DNA of 62,975 nt from an uncultured Bacteroidota bacterium (GCA_903839195.1 CAIMBK010000042.1:1-62975); one strand, 5' to 3'. Positions 18,108 through 26,395 are shown, numbered from the stretch's first letter. Notes: generated by a model from the sequence alone, not told the origin. Numbers and translations are program-made.

Positions 18108-18868
18108 TGAAACAATTTATTATATATAGTTTACTTTTGTTTGCTGTTGTCGCTTTTGGACAAGAGAAAGACAAAGCATTGCCTAAAGCCAATGACGAAT
18201 TTGCCGAAAAGAAATTTGCAAACGCAGAAGCCGATTATCGAATTTCGCAGTCAAATAATCCAAAAAAAGCTATTGCGTCTTATAATTTAGGAAATTCGAT
18301 TTACCGGCAAAACCAAATCGGGGAAGCCCAGTTTTCTTTTTCTAGAGCCATAAAAAACGCTACAATCAGACCTGAAAAACACCAAGCATTTCATAATTTG
18401 GGAAACACGTATATGAAAGAAAAAAATTATTCAGCGGCGGTTGAGGCCTATAAAAATGCTTTACGAAACGACCCAGCCGATGAAGAATCGCGTTATAATT
18501 TTGCTTTGGCCAAAAAAATGCTAAAAGACAATCCTCCAAAAAAAGACGATAAAAAAGATAAAAAAGATAAAAAAGACAAGAAAGACAAGAAAGACAAACA
18601 GGATAAAAAAGATAAAAAAGACGACAAAAAAGACAAAAAAGACGACAAAGGAGAAAAAGATAAAGACAAAAAAGATCAAAACGGAAAAGACCAAAAGGAT
18701 CCAAACAAAGGACAAGATGGAAAACCAAAACCTGAAAAAGCAGGAATTTCCAAACAACGTTTACAAAACCTTTTAGATGCCGTAAATAACGAAGAAAAGA
18801 AAATACAAGATCGTGTGAATGCTAATAAAGTGAAAGGGAAACCAGTTCAAACGGATAAAGATTGGTAA
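18107..18868 (+). CDS. batC: BatC, TPR protein with long Lys/Asp tract
   Basis: The 253-residue product has a signal peptide (ending VAFGQ) and TPR repeats at ~25-140 (YNLGNSIYRQNQIGEAQFSFSRAI, HNLGNTYMKEKNYSAAVEAY). A highly charged Lys/Asp-rich tract spans ~145-200 (bases ~18539-18706), followed by a short helical tail (GISKQRLQNLLDAVNNEEKK). The tract is encoded by imperfect AAAGATAAA/AAAGACAAA repeats that look prone to slippage. TPR Bat proteins are thought to scaffold the VWA subunits. Length may vary between strains. Confidence 0.9.
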   Translation: MKQFIIYSLLLFAVVAFGQEKDKALPKANDEFAEKKFANAEADYRISQSNNPKKAIASYNLGNSIYRQNQIGEAQFSFSRAIKNATIRPEKHQAFHNLGNTYMKEKNYSAAVEAYKNALRNDPADEESRYNFALAKKMLKDNPPKKDDKKDKKDKKDKKDKKDKQDKKDKKDDKKDKKDDKGEKDKDKKDQNGKDQKDPNKGQDGKPKPEKAGISKQRLQNLLDAVNNEEKKIQDRVNANKVKGKPVQTDKDW

Positions 18869-18900
18869 GATTCAAACGAGGAATTATATAAAGTAAAAAA

Positions 18901-20655
18901 ATGAAAAAGTATATTTTTCTATTATTGATAAGTGTTCAAGGACTTTTGGCTCAGGTACAATTTGAGGCAAAAGTTAGCAAACAAACATTGGGATTAAATG
19001 AACGCCTACGCGTTGATTTTTCAATGAATGACGATGGGGATAATTTTACACCGCCCAGTTTCGAAGGATTTAAAGTCATTGCCGGTCCAAGCCAGCAAGT
19101 GAGTCAATCTTGGGTAAATGGAAAAAGTTCTTTCAATAAAACCTATTCCTATTTTTTATTACCCACCCAAAAAGGCGCCATCACAATCCGACAAGCATCA
19201 ATCGAAATTAATGGTCAAATCTATAAAACATCGCCGATTAAAATCACGGTGACAAATGCCGTTGAACAACCAAGAGACCCAAACGATACGCAAATTTCTG
19301 CCAACGAAGCGTTGCACTTGGTTGCGGAAGTTTCCAAAACAAATCCTTATATAAACGAACCAATAACGGTGGTTTATAAACTGTATTTTAGTTATAATAT
19401 TGGAATTTCGAATTGGCGCGAATTGGACAAACCAAAATACAATGATTTCTGGAGTCAAAATATTGACATCAAACAATTGGTTGCCGAAGAAGGAAAATAC
19501 AATGGCGAAAAATACCGTTTTGTAACGCTTAGAAAAACAGTTTTATACCCTCAAAAATCAGGAAAATTACTCATCGAACCACTTTCGCTTGATATTGATG
19601 TCCAATTACCAACCAATAGAAGAAACATTTTTGGGCAAGTCCAAGTTGTAGAAGACCACAAACGTGTTTCGGCAGGCGCCAAAACAATATCCGTAAAAGC
19701 CCTTCCAGAAGCTGGAAAACCGGACGATTTTTCGGGAGCCGTTGGTCGATTTGCATTTAAAGTAACCCCTTCTAAAACCAATTTAAAATCGGGAGAAAGT
19801 TTGGATTTGGATATTTCGGTTTCGGGAAATGGCAACTTGAAATTATTTACGCTTCCAAAGCCAGTAGTTCCTAGCGCTCTCGAAATGTATGACCCTGTTC
19901 ATAACGAACAAGTGAGTACGCCGCTTTCCGGAATGACTGGAAAAATCACCGACAAATACACCATTATTCCGCAATACAAAGGAAAATACCCTATTAAGCC
20001 GATGCTATTTACTTATTTTGATTTGGGTTCCGGCAGATACAAAACCATCACATCGCCAGAAATTATGGTCAATGTTATGGAAGGACCAATGGCGGCAACA
20101 ACCGAGGCGGTGGCCACAACAAATTCGGACAAAAAAGCCATTTCAAGTTCGGCGCAATTTAAATTTATCAAACTCAAAACGAATTTAGTTTCCACCAATC
20201 AAAAAGATTTTTTTGGATCTACTTTGTTTTATTTGTTGACCTTTTTGCCCTTTCTGGGAATTCCAGCGTTAATCCTTTTCAAGAAGAAAAAAGAAGCTTT
20301 AGACGGCGATTTGGTTGGAAATAAAATTAGATTATCGAACAAATTGGCAAAGAAATATTTATCGGAAGCCAAAAACGAAATTGGGAACAAAGCACCGTTT
20401 TATATTGCGTTAGAAAAAGCCATGCACAACTTCTTGAAGGCCAAATTAAACATCGAAACTTCTGAAATGAGCAAAGACAACATCAAAGCGCTTTTAGAAT
20501 CTAGAAACGCCAATCTAGAAACGGTAAATGATTTTATCGGATTAACCGAAAATTGCGAATTGGCGCGATATGCACCATCAACAAGCGCGGCGATTCAACA
20601 AGATTATGACAAAGCGGTGGCGATAATTTCGGATTTAGAAAAACAAATTTCTTAA
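18901..20655 (+). CDS. batD: BatD family protein
   Basis: The 584-residue product has a signal peptide (residues 1-17, ending LLAQ). Successive beta-sandwich domains make up the BatD oxygen-tolerance fold (VQFEAKVSKQTLGLNERLRVDFSMND, SLDLDISVSGNGNLKLFTLPKP). A transmembrane helix lies at ~440-460 with a cytoplasmic helical tail after it. It should project into the periplasm. It lies 32 bases after batC and 11 before batE. Confidence 0.92.
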   Translation: MKKYIFLLLISVQGLLAQVQFEAKVSKQTLGLNERLRVDFSMNDDGDNFTPPSFEGFKVIAGPSQQVSQSWVNGKSSFNKTYSYFLLPTQKGAITIRQASIEINGQIYKTSPIKITVTNAVEQPRDPNDTQISANEALHLVAEVSKTNPYINEPITVVYKLYFSYNIGISNWRELDKPKYNDFWSQNIDIKQLVAEEGKYNGEKYRFVTLRKTVLYPQKSGKLLIEPLSLDIDVQLPTNRRNIFGQVQVVEDHKRVSAGAKTISVKALPEAGKPDDFSGAVGRFAFKVTPSKTNLKSGESLDLDISVSGNGNLKLFTLPKPVVPSALEMYDPVHNEQVSTPLSGMTGKITDKYTIIPQYKGKYPIKPMLFTYFDLGSGRYKTITSPEIMVNVMEGPMAATTEAVATTNSDKKAISSSAQFKFIKLKTNLVSTNQKDFFGSTLFYLLTFLPFLGIPALILFKKKKEALDGDLVGNKIRLSNKLAKKYLSEAKNEIGNKAPFYIALEKAMHNFLKAKLNIETSEMSKDNIKALLESRNANLETVNDFIGLTENCELARYAPSTSAAIQQDYDKAVAIISDLEKQIS

Positions 20656-20666
20656 TACGTATAAAC

Positions 20667-21410
20667 ATGAAAAACATACTTTATATTTTATTGCTTTCTT
20701 CCCAAGTTTTCTTTGCCCAAAACAGCTTTGAAACAGGAAACAAAGCCTATCAAAAAGGAAATTATCAAGAAGCGATTAGGGCTTATGAAAGTCTTTTGGC
20801 ATCCAAAAAAGAATCGGCGGAAGTGTATTTTAATTTGGGAAATTGCTATTATAAAGTAAACAAAGTAGCGCCTGCGATTTACAATTATGAAAAAGCATTG
20901 TTGCTTAATCCGAACGATATTGAAATTCAAAACAACTTAAAATTTGCCCAAAAACTTCAAATCGACGATATAAAAGACGTTCCGAAAGTGGGCTTTAATA
21001 AAGTGATTCAAGATTTCACATCGAGTTATCATTATAATACTTGGGCTTGGATTGCCGTTGGTTTTTCCAGTTTGTTTTTGTTGTTTTTTGTTGGATATTA
21101 TTTCTCGCAATTAACTCTTTCGAAACGAATTTTCTTCATTGGAATGTTTGTGATTTTGTTTGGATTGTTGTTAAGTGTATTTGCGGCCATTTTCGAAAAA
21201 CAACATTATGTTAGCGACCAACCAGCAATCGTTTTTGCCGAAGTTGCACCCGTGAAACCTGAACCAAAAACGGATGCCGCCGATGCTTTTGTGCTTCACG
21301 AGGGAACCAAAGTGTATATTCAAGAAACGCTCGATAATTGGCTAAAAATCGAGTTGCCAGACGGAACAGAAGGTTGGATTGATGCGGGAAATGTGAAAAA
21401 GTTGAAGTAA
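20667..21410 (+). CDS. batE: BatE, TPR and SH3-like protein
   Basis: The 247-residue product has a signal peptide (ending VFFAQ) and TPR repeats at ~20-100 (AIRAYESLLASKKESAEVYFNLGNCYYK). Two transmembrane helices follow (~127-147 and ~155-177). A C-terminal SH3b-like domain closes the protein (HEGTKVYIQETLDNWLKIELPDGTEGWI). It is the last gene of the Bat operon. Its stop is three bases from the convergent cvpA stop, with no room for a terminator between them. Confidence 0.9.
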   Translation: MKNILYILLLSSQVFFAQNSFETGNKAYQKGNYQEAIRAYESLLASKKESAEVYFNLGNCYYKVNKVAPAIYNYEKALLLNPNDIEIQNNLKFAQKLQIDDIKDVPKVGFNKVIQDFTSSYHYNTWAWIAVGFSSLFLLFFVGYYFSQLTLSKRIFFIGMFVILFGLLLSVFAAIFEKQHYVSDQPAIVFAEVAPVKPEPKTDAADAFVLHEGTKVYIQETLDNWLKIELPDGTEGWIDAGNVKKLK

Positions 21411-21413
21411 AAT

Positions 21414-21917
21414 TTACAACTCCTTAATCACTTTAAACCCATCTTGAATCGAAGGATAAATTGCGGTTGAAACGTTTTGAATTGGGTTAAAAAACAACGA
21501 ATTGTCTAAGGTGGTTTTCGCTGCAAATTGATATTCAAAATTTATTTTTTGGAACATTTTCAAAGAAACGCTCAAAATCAAAACCATTTTTAGTAACCCA
21601 AAAAAACTTCCCGCCAGCTTATTGACAATTCCTAAACTTGCAAAATTTGCCATTTTGGTCAAGAATTTAGCCAACAAAGAAATCCCAACAATTACAATGA
21701 TAAACGTAATAATAAAGGCCGCAATTTGAATGGTTTTTGGATTCCAAGAAACATGACTCGCGATACTGGATTTCATTAGATGCGAAAATTTTATCGCAAT
21801 GTAAATCCCCAATAACAAGGAAACAAACGATGCCAATTCGATAAAAAAGCCATTCCAAAAGCCACGAATCAATCCGTAAATCAATATTACACCAATAAAA
21901 ATATCCAAGTAACTCAT
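21414..21917 (-). CDS. cvpA: CvpA family membrane protein
   Basis: The 167-residue protein has four predicted transmembrane helices and the CvpA signature start DIFIGVILIYGLIRGFWNGFFIELASF. CvpA proteins are linked to colicin V export, biofilm and envelope traits; the molecular role is unclear. The open frame extends to 22016, but a TATCTTTG promoter box at 21944-21951 lies inside that extension. The ATG at 21917 is therefore the start, and it is also where family similarity begins. Confidence 0.88.
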   Translation of the reverse strand: MSYLDIFIGVILIYGLIRGFWNGFFIELASFVSLLLGIYIAIKFSHLMKSSIASHVSWNPKTIQIAAFIITFIIVIVGISLLAKFLTKMANFASLGIVNKLAGSFFGLLKMVLILSVSLKMFQKINFEYQFAAKTTLDNSLFFNPIQNVSTAIYPSIQDGFKVIKEL

Positions 21918-21943
21918 AAAAATAAAGAGAATAGAATAAAGAG

Positions 21944-21951
21944 CAAAGATA
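21944..21951 (-). promoter_or_regulatory. Candidate promoter -7 box for cvpA
   Basis: The minus strand reads TATCTTTG, an exact TAnnTTTG match, 26 bases before the cvpA ATG. It faces away from an identical box on the plus strand 15 bases further on, so the two boxes form an inverted repeat. Confidence 0.7.
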
Positions 21952-21966
21952 AAAGAATTATGTTGG

Positions 21967-21974
21967 TATCTTTG
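21967..21974 (+). promoter_or_regulatory. Candidate promoter -7 box for the 22051 gene
   Basis: TATCTTTG, identical to the divergent cvpA box. The start codon is 76 bases downstream. The region between contains a five-unit heptad array, which would therefore lie in the 5' untranslated leader. Confidence 0.65.
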
Positions 21975-22011
21975 CCGCAACAATTTTGATTGGGAAAAAG
22001 TTTCGCCTTTT

Positions 22012-22046
22012 GGCAAATCCCAAATCCCAAATGCTAAATCCGAAAT
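22012..22046 (+). repeat. Heptad array (5 units, CCCAAAT type)
   Basis: Five consecutive 7-base units (GGCAAAT, CCCAAAT twice, GCTAAAT, CCGAAAT) all end in AAAT. The array ends four bases before the ATG at 22051, the same spacing as in the array before the DUF58 gene. Confidence 0.85.
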
Positions 22047-22050
22047 TTAA

Positions 22051-22407
22051 ATGGCAAGAGATATTCAACTCAAAGAACGCTGGGAACAGCTCGTTTCGAT
22101 ACTTTCTAATCAATTTTCACAAGGTGAAGATTTGGATTTGGACGCGATAATTTACTTAATTGGCGTTCAGGAATTAGGACAAATCCATCAAACCTACAAA
22201 AAAGACGAAAAATTAAACCTAATGCACATCGCCATTTGCCGGTTATTAGAACCTTACGGGTTTTATGAATTCGATTTTGTCGATGAAGACGGTTGGCCAC
22301 ATTATAAAGTTAAAGAAGAATTGCCGCCGTTAAAAGCAGGCGAACAATCGGTTTTGATGAAAGAAGCCATCGTCAATTATTTTGTAGAAAAAGAGTTGAT
22401 AGATTGA
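22051..22407 (+). CDS. Conserved hypothetical protein upstream of pheS
   Basis: The 118-residue acidic soluble protein has no signal peptide or membrane segment. It is predicted mostly helical in the first two thirds (LKERWEQLVSILSNQFSQGEDLDLDAIIYLIGVQELG). An aromatic patch follows (YGFYEFDFVDEDGWPHYKVKEELP). I recall similar small proteins in other Flavobacteriia but know no function. It has its own upstream promoter box and heptad leader, and pheS follows 110 bases later. Confidence 0.8.
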   Translation: MARDIQLKERWEQLVSILSNQFSQGEDLDLDAIIYLIGVQELGQIHQTYKKDEKLNLMHIAICRLLEPYGFYEFDFVDEDGWPHYKVKEELPPLKAGEQSVLMKEAIVNYFVEKELID

Positions 22408-22445
22408 TTTGCAACTGAAAGACCAAAGCAATCTCTAAAAGCAAC

Positions 22446-22480
22446 GCTTAAACTTTAAACTTTAAGCCTTAAACTTGAAA
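22446..22480 (+). repeat. Heptad array (5 units, CTTTAAA type) upstream of pheS
   Basis: Five in-phase units (GCTTAAA, CTTTAAA, CTTTAAG, CCTTAAA, CTTGAAA). Two weaker units continue to about 22494. The pheS ATG is 37 bases beyond the clean part, and a -7-like TAAATTCG at 22490-22497 lies between them. Confidence 0.8.
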
Positions 22481-22517
22481 CAAATTTCTTAAATTCGCAC
22501 TTCAATTATTGGATGAA

Positions 22518-23537
22518 ATGATAGAGAATATAAAAAAACATATCGCCGAAGCACAAGCTTTTGAAACGCAAAACGCTCCCGAATTAGAAGCTTTTCGTAT
22601 AAAATTCCTCGGAAGCAAAGGGCTTCTAAAAGATTTTTTTGCGGAATTCAAAAACGTGCCAAACGACCAAAAAAAGGAATTCGGACAAGTTATTAATTTG
22701 CTAAAAAATACCGCCGAAGACAAGGTGAAAACCATTCAGGAGTTTTTGGAAAGCAAAATCGAAATCAAAGGAATTTATGCCGATTTAACCCGTCCCGAAG
22801 AACCCATTACAATTGGGTCCCGTCATCCGATTTCATTGGTAAAAAATCAAATAATCGACATTTTTTCGACCATCGGATTCAATGTTTCCGAAGGTCCCGA
22901 AATTGAAGATGATTGGCATAATTTTACCGCATTAAACTTGCCAGAATACCATCCGGCACGCGATATGCAAGACACGTTTTTCATCCAAACCAATCCGGAT
23001 ACTTTATTAAGAACCCACACGTCATCCGTGCAAGTTCGATATATGGAAAACAATAAACCACCCATTCGAACCATTTCACCAGGACGTGTTTTCCGAAATG
23101 AAGCGGTTTCCTCGCGTTCGCATTGTATTTTTCACCAAGTGGAAGGTCTTTATATTGATAAAGATGTTTCGTTTGCCGATTTAAAACAAACGCTTTTATA
23201 TTTCACCAAAGAAATGTTCGGGAAATCAAAAATTCGGTTGCGCCCGTCGTATTTTCCATTTACAGAACCAAGCGCCGAAATTGATATTTATTGGGGTTTA
23301 AAAACCGAAACCGATTATCGAATTACCAAAGGAACAGGCTGGTTGGAAATTGGTGGTTGCGGAATGGTCGATCCCAATGTCTTGAAAAATTGCGACATCG
23401 ATTCCAATGAATTCAATGGTTTTGCCTTCGGAATGGGCGTCGAAAGAATTGCAATGTTGTTGTATCAAATTGGCGATATTCGTATGTTTTACGAAAATGA
23501 CGTTCGCTTTTTAGAACAATTTAAAGCGTCTATTTAA
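22518..23537 (+). CDS. pheS: Phenylalanine-tRNA ligase, alpha subunit
   Basis: The 339-residue class II synthetase subunit charges tRNA-Phe together with PheT. The N-terminal coiled-coil (~1-85) binds tRNA. Motif 1 region HPARDMQDTFFI, motif 2 RTISPGRVFRNE and motif 3 FGMGVERIAMLLYQIGDIR are all present. The frame could be read from a TTG at 22509, but the ATG at 22518 (MIENIKKHIAEAQ) is the natural start. No pheT lies in the window, so the subunits are encoded apart, as is common in Bacteroidetes. Confidence 0.97.
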   Translation: MIENIKKHIAEAQAFETQNAPELEAFRIKFLGSKGLLKDFFAEFKNVPNDQKKEFGQVINLLKNTAEDKVKTIQEFLESKIEIKGIYADLTRPEEPITIGSRHPISLVKNQIIDIFSTIGFNVSEGPEIEDDWHNFTALNLPEYHPARDMQDTFFIQTNPDTLLRTHTSSVQVRYMENNKPPIRTISPGRVFRNEAVSSRSHCIFHQVEGLYIDKDVSFADLKQTLLYFTKEMFGKSKIRLRPSYFPFTEPSAEIDIYWGLKTETDYRITKGTGWLEIGGCGMVDPNVLKNCDIDSNEFNGFAFGMGVERIAMLLYQIGDIRMFYENDVRFLEQFKASI

Positions 23538-23542
23538 AAGTA

Positions 23543-23636
23543 AGTCAAAAGTCATAAAGTCGAATGAAGGAACGAAAAGTCAAGGATAAAATTGGCTATT
23601 TAACCTTTTGACATTAAGACATTTGACATTAAGACA
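23543..23636 (+). repeat. Degenerate 7/8-base repeat region before the 23643 gene
   Basis: The left part has AGTC cores spaced 7 and 8 bases. The right part (23610-23636) has GACATT cores spaced 8, 7 and 8, forming two tandem 15-base units. The array ends about six bases before the ATG. It is less regular than the other arrays but of the same type and placement. Confidence 0.65.
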
Positions 23637-23642
23637 AATTTT

Positions 23643-24050
23643 ATGAAAAAAGACATCATCATCCCCGAAGTAGAAAACGTTTTCCTAGCCGCTGTTCAAG
23701 AATGGAGCGATGATTTTATGGAAAAAGTCTGGAATGTTTATTTAATAAACGATAGCGATTTTCAATTGGATGCTGTTATGGTTGTTTCAAAAGCCTTCGG
23801 AACGCTTGACGGCGAAATGAAAAAAACGTCACTTTTGCGACATGCTTATGTAGAAATTCCTCCTGTTTCTTTAGTGAAAATTGAAATGGTTGAAAAAAGT
23901 GTTTTGGCACTCAATAATGAATTTATGGTCACTTTTTTCATCGGAAACACGTTATTCGACAGAAAATTTTTCTTCAAAGCCAATTACATCAACGAAAAAA
24001 ACGTAGAAGAAGTGCCAATTTTGTTTGTTGACGGCGTAATTGTTCGATAA
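23643..24050 (+). CDS. Conserved hypothetical protein downstream of pheS
   Basis: The 135-residue soluble protein is beta-rich (VWNVYLINDSDFQLDAVMVVSKAFG, IEMVEKSVLALNNEFMVTFFIGNTLFDRKFFFKANYI). It has no signal peptide, Cys motif or membrane segment. It looks like a compact single domain. I know no function; similar small proteins occur in other Flavobacteriia. It is convergent with gpsA, five bases from stop to stop. Confidence 0.8.
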   Translation: MKKDIIIPEVENVFLAAVQEWSDDFMEKVWNVYLINDSDFQLDAVMVVSKAFGTLDGEMKKTSLLRHAYVEIPPVSLVKIEMVEKSVLALNNEFMVTFFIGNTLFDRKFFFKANYINEKNVEEVPILFVDGVIVR

Positions 24051-24055
24051 TAGAA

Positions 24056-25051
24056 TTAATCCAATTTATCGGTTAGTTTTTTGAATACTTTTTTGGCGTC
24101 TTTTCCTTCATACAAAATCTCGTAAACCGCATCGATTACTGGAGTTTTTGCTTTATATTCTTGGTTGAGCAAATAAGTGCTTTTTGTGGCATAATAACCT
24201 TCGGCCACCATGCTCATTTCCATCATCGCGGATTTTACGGTGTAGCCTTTTCCAATCATGTTTCCAAACATTCTATTTCGCGAAAAAACAGAATATCCAG
24301 TCACCAATAAATCGCCTAAATAGGCCGAATTATTGATGTTTCTTTTCATTCTGTGCACTTTTCTAATGAATTTTTTCATTTCCCGAATGGCATTACTCAT
24401 CAAAACGGATTGAAAATTATCGCCATAACCCAAACCATGAGCAATTCCCGCCGCAATTGCATAAATATTTTTTAGCATCGCCGCATATTCGGTTCCAATA
24501 ATGTCGTCTGTTATTTTGGTTTTGATATAATTACTGGCTAATATTTTGGCCACTATTTTCGCTTTTTGAGCATCGCCACAAGCAATTGTTAAGTAAGATA
24601 AACGTTCCAAAGCCACTTCTTCTGCGTGACAAGGGCCTGTAATTACGCCAATGTTTTCAAATGGAATCCCGTATTTAATATTGAAATGTTCACCAACAAT
24701 CAAACTGGTTTCCGGAACAATTCCTTTGATGGCCGAAAAAATAACTTTGTCTTTCAAACTAGCGGTCAGTTTCTCCAATTCGGTATTCAAAAATGCGGAT
24801 GGAATGGCAAAAATCACGTAATCGGCATAAGCAATTGCCTCATTAATATCGCTGGTTAATTTCAATTTTGATACATCAAATTCAACCGAACTCAAGTAAT
24901 TTGGGTTGTGATGCTGCGTTTTTATATGTTCGATAGCATCGGGATTTCGCATATACCAAGTAATTTCTGGAAGATTTTCGCAAAGCATTTTTGCAATAGC
25001 TGTTGCCCAACTTCCGCCCCCGATAACTGCAAATTTTGGTTGTCCGTTCAT
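24056..25051 (-). CDS. gpsA: NAD(P)H-dependent glycerol-3-phosphate dehydrogenase
   Basis: The 331-residue enzyme reduces dihydroxyacetone phosphate to sn-glycerol 3-phosphate for phospholipid synthesis. The Rossmann motif GGGSWATAIAKML is at residues 11-23. Later comes GPCHAEEV, and the catalytic Lys is in AAMLKNIYAIAAGIAHGLGYGDN. Both substrate-domain motifs are intact and the length is normal. Confidence 0.96.
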   Translation of the reverse strand: MNGQPKFAVIGGGSWATAIAKMLCENLPEITWYMRNPDAIEHIKTQHHNPNYLSSVEFDVSKLKLTSDINEAIAYADYVIFAIPSAFLNTELEKLTASLKDKVIFSAIKGIVPETSLIVGEHFNIKYGIPFENIGVITGPCHAEEVALERLSYLTIACGDAQKAKIVAKILASNYIKTKITDDIIGTEYAAMLKNIYAIAAGIAHGLGYGDNFQSVLMSNAIREMKKFIRKVHRMKRNINNSAYLGDLLVTGYSVFSRNRMFGNMIGKGYTVKSAMMEMSMVAEGYYATKSTYLLNQEYKAKTPVIDAVYEILYEGKDAKKVFKKLTDKLD

Positions 25052-25272
25052 ATGTTTGTTTAAATTTCAATTTCGTTTTATTAGTATTGTCAAACAATTT
25101 TTTGAGAACGAAATTATTTTTCAAAAGTACTCAAAAATTGATGAAAATTGTCCGGCAATTGATTTTTCGAAATGAGCCAAAAAATAGTCTTTTTTAAATT
25201 TTAACTTAATCTTATGGTTTTCAATACAATAGTAAATAGCTTATTCCGTTTTCATTTCAGAATCTTTGTGCA

Positions 25273-25314
25273 ATGATTCTTGAATTATTAAAGTTAGTTT
25301 TGGTTTTTTTTTAA
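25273..25314 (+). other. Candidate 13-codon ORF in a mini-transcription unit
   Basis: The 25052-25407 gap holds no ordinary gene. A near-consensus -7 box AATCTTTG (25261-25268) is followed four bases later by an ATG. That ATG opens a 13-codon frame encoding a very hydrophobic peptide (MILELLKLVLVFF), ending at the foot of a hairpin terminator. It could be a leaderless micro-peptide, an sRNA, or chance. No TTG element is seen upstream. Confidence 0.25.
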
Positions 25315-25344
25315 AAAGGCGTTCCGTTTTTGACCGCCTTTTTT
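25313..25344. terminator. Bidirectional terminator between nadD and gpsA
   Basis: AAAAAGGCG pairs with CGCCTTTTT around a 13-base loop, with T runs on either strand. It lies about 64 bases past the nadD stop on the minus strand and would end the yicC-gmk-nadD transcript. On the plus strand it would end the candidate mini-unit starting near 25270. Confidence 0.8.
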
Positions 25345-25407
25345 CTTTTTTTAAAATGCATGAAGCATTAAACAAAAAAGGTTTAAACAAGGATTAAAGA
25401 ATGAAAT

Positions 25408-25998
25408 TTATTTCTTGTAAAGATTATTGTAATCAATAAATTCCCAAACTTTTTCGGGCAATAACGGGCGTATATTTTTTTTATTTTTGATGCTTTCTCT
25501 GATAAAAGTTGCCGAAATTTCAACTATTGGCGCTGCAACATAATGAATATTCGGATGGTTTTTTATGGACTGATGCGGTTCGTTTCCCGTTTTGTCAAAA
25601 ATTCTTGGATATACATATATGGTGTGATTTTCCAAAATTACCTCATGGTTTTTCCATTTGTGTAAAGCGTTCAAATTGTCTTCGCCCATAATTAATGAAA
25701 ACGAATGTTTTGGAAATTTTTCTTGCAAATGCGCCAAAGTATTCACGGTATAATTCGGTTGTGGCATATCAAATTCTATTTTGGAAGGCTTTATTTTTGG
25801 ATACTCTTCAGTTGCCAAAAATACCATTTCATAGCGTTTGTGATCCGGAAGCAACGTTTCTTTTTTCTTTAACGGGTTGTGCGGCGTTACGACCATCCAA
25901 ATTTGCTCCAAATCGGTAAATTCCGCAAAATGATTGGCAATAATCAAGTGCCCCACATGAATGGGATTAAAGGTTCCGAAATAAAGTCCGATTTTCAT
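25408..25998 (-). CDS. nadD: Nicotinate-nucleotide adenylyltransferase
   Basis: The 196-residue enzyme converts nicotinate mononucleotide and ATP to deamido-NAD. The nucleotidyltransferase motif GTFNPIHVGHLIIANHF (residues 8-24) carries the HxGH site. ISATFIRESIK (the ISxTxxR motif) is near the C-terminus. It is the last gene of a yicC-gmk-nadD run that is interrupted here by a four-helix-bundle gene. A heptad array ends one base before its ATG. Confidence 0.96.
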   Translation of the reverse strand: MKIGLYFGTFNPIHVGHLIIANHFAEFTDLEQIWMVVTPHNPLKKKETLLPDHKRYEMVFLATEEYPKIKPSKIEFDMPQPNYTVNTLAHLQEKFPKHSFSLIMGEDNLNALHKWKNHEVILENHTIYVYPRIFDKTGNEPHQSIKNHPNIHYVAAPIVEISATFIRESIKNKKNIRPLLPEKVWEFIDYNNLYKK

Positions 25999-25999
25999 T

Positions 26000-26034
26000 A
26001 TTTAAGTGATTAGTAATTAGGAACTAGTAATTAG
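26000..26034 (-). repeat. Heptad array (CTAATTA type) between the four-helix-bundle gene and nadD
   Basis: On the minus strand five in-phase units (two CTAATTA, then CTAGTTC, CTAATCA, CTTAAAT) end one base before the nadD ATG. The stop codon of the upstream gene (TAG, 26024-26026) is inside the array, and its last codons are made of repeat sequence. It is an imperfect inverted copy of the array at 26396-26423. Confidence 0.85.
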
Positions 26035-26395
26035 TTTTAAGTGTTTTAGAAAATGAATTTATCATCTTAGATTCTTCTTCAATCTGTTTTAAAATAGTGT
26101 TAAATAAAATATCATCCGAAATAATGCCCAATTCTTTTGCGATAATTAATTGTGTTTCTATTTCAAACAATGAACCTCTTGAAATGTCTAAAAAATGACT
26201 AAATGATTTATCAGAATTTCTACCATATCCTTCGGCAATATTAGAAGGAACAGATACTGAGGCTCTTTTTAATTGACTGCTTAAAGCATAAAGTTCTTCT
26301 TTTGGAAATGACTCAACTATTTTATAAACCAAAACCACAATATTGATTCCTTTTTGCCAGATAAGTAAGTCTTTATATGATTTTATTTGTGCCAT
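26024..26395 (-). CDS. Four-helix bundle protein (S23 / 23S rRNA intervening-sequence family)
   Basis: The 123-residue helical protein shows the family pattern SYKDLLIWQKGINIVVLVYKI, SFPKEELYALSSQLKRASVSVPSNIAEGYGR and FLDISRGSLFEIETQLIIAKELG. Members were first seen in intervening sequences of 23S rRNA genes and are also found alone or with retroelements; the role is unclear. The ATG at 26395 follows the heptads directly. A GTG two codons upstream (26401) is the alternative. The gene sits between gmk and nadD and is flanked by inverted heptad arrays, suggesting a mobile or recently inserted cassette. Confidence 0.9.
   Translation of the reverse strand: MAQIKSYKDLLIWQKGINIVVLVYKIVESFPKEELYALSSQLKRASVSVPSNIAEGYGRNSDKSFSHFLDISRGSLFEIETQLIIAKELGIISDDILFNTILKQIEEESKMINSFSKTLKTNY

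Noticed and set aside
18366..18757. Minus-strand ORFs rich in Phe and Leu opposite batC
   Set aside because: They are the reverse complement of the Lys/Asp repeat, which gives hydrophobic codons by chance.
21918..22016. Longer N-terminus for CvpA
   Set aside because: It would contain the TATCTTTG promoter box and does not resemble CvpA proteins.
22490..22497. TAAATTCG as a definite pheS promoter
   Set aside because: It differs from TAnnTTTG at one important base and has no TTG at the right distance, so it is mentioned only as a weak candidate.
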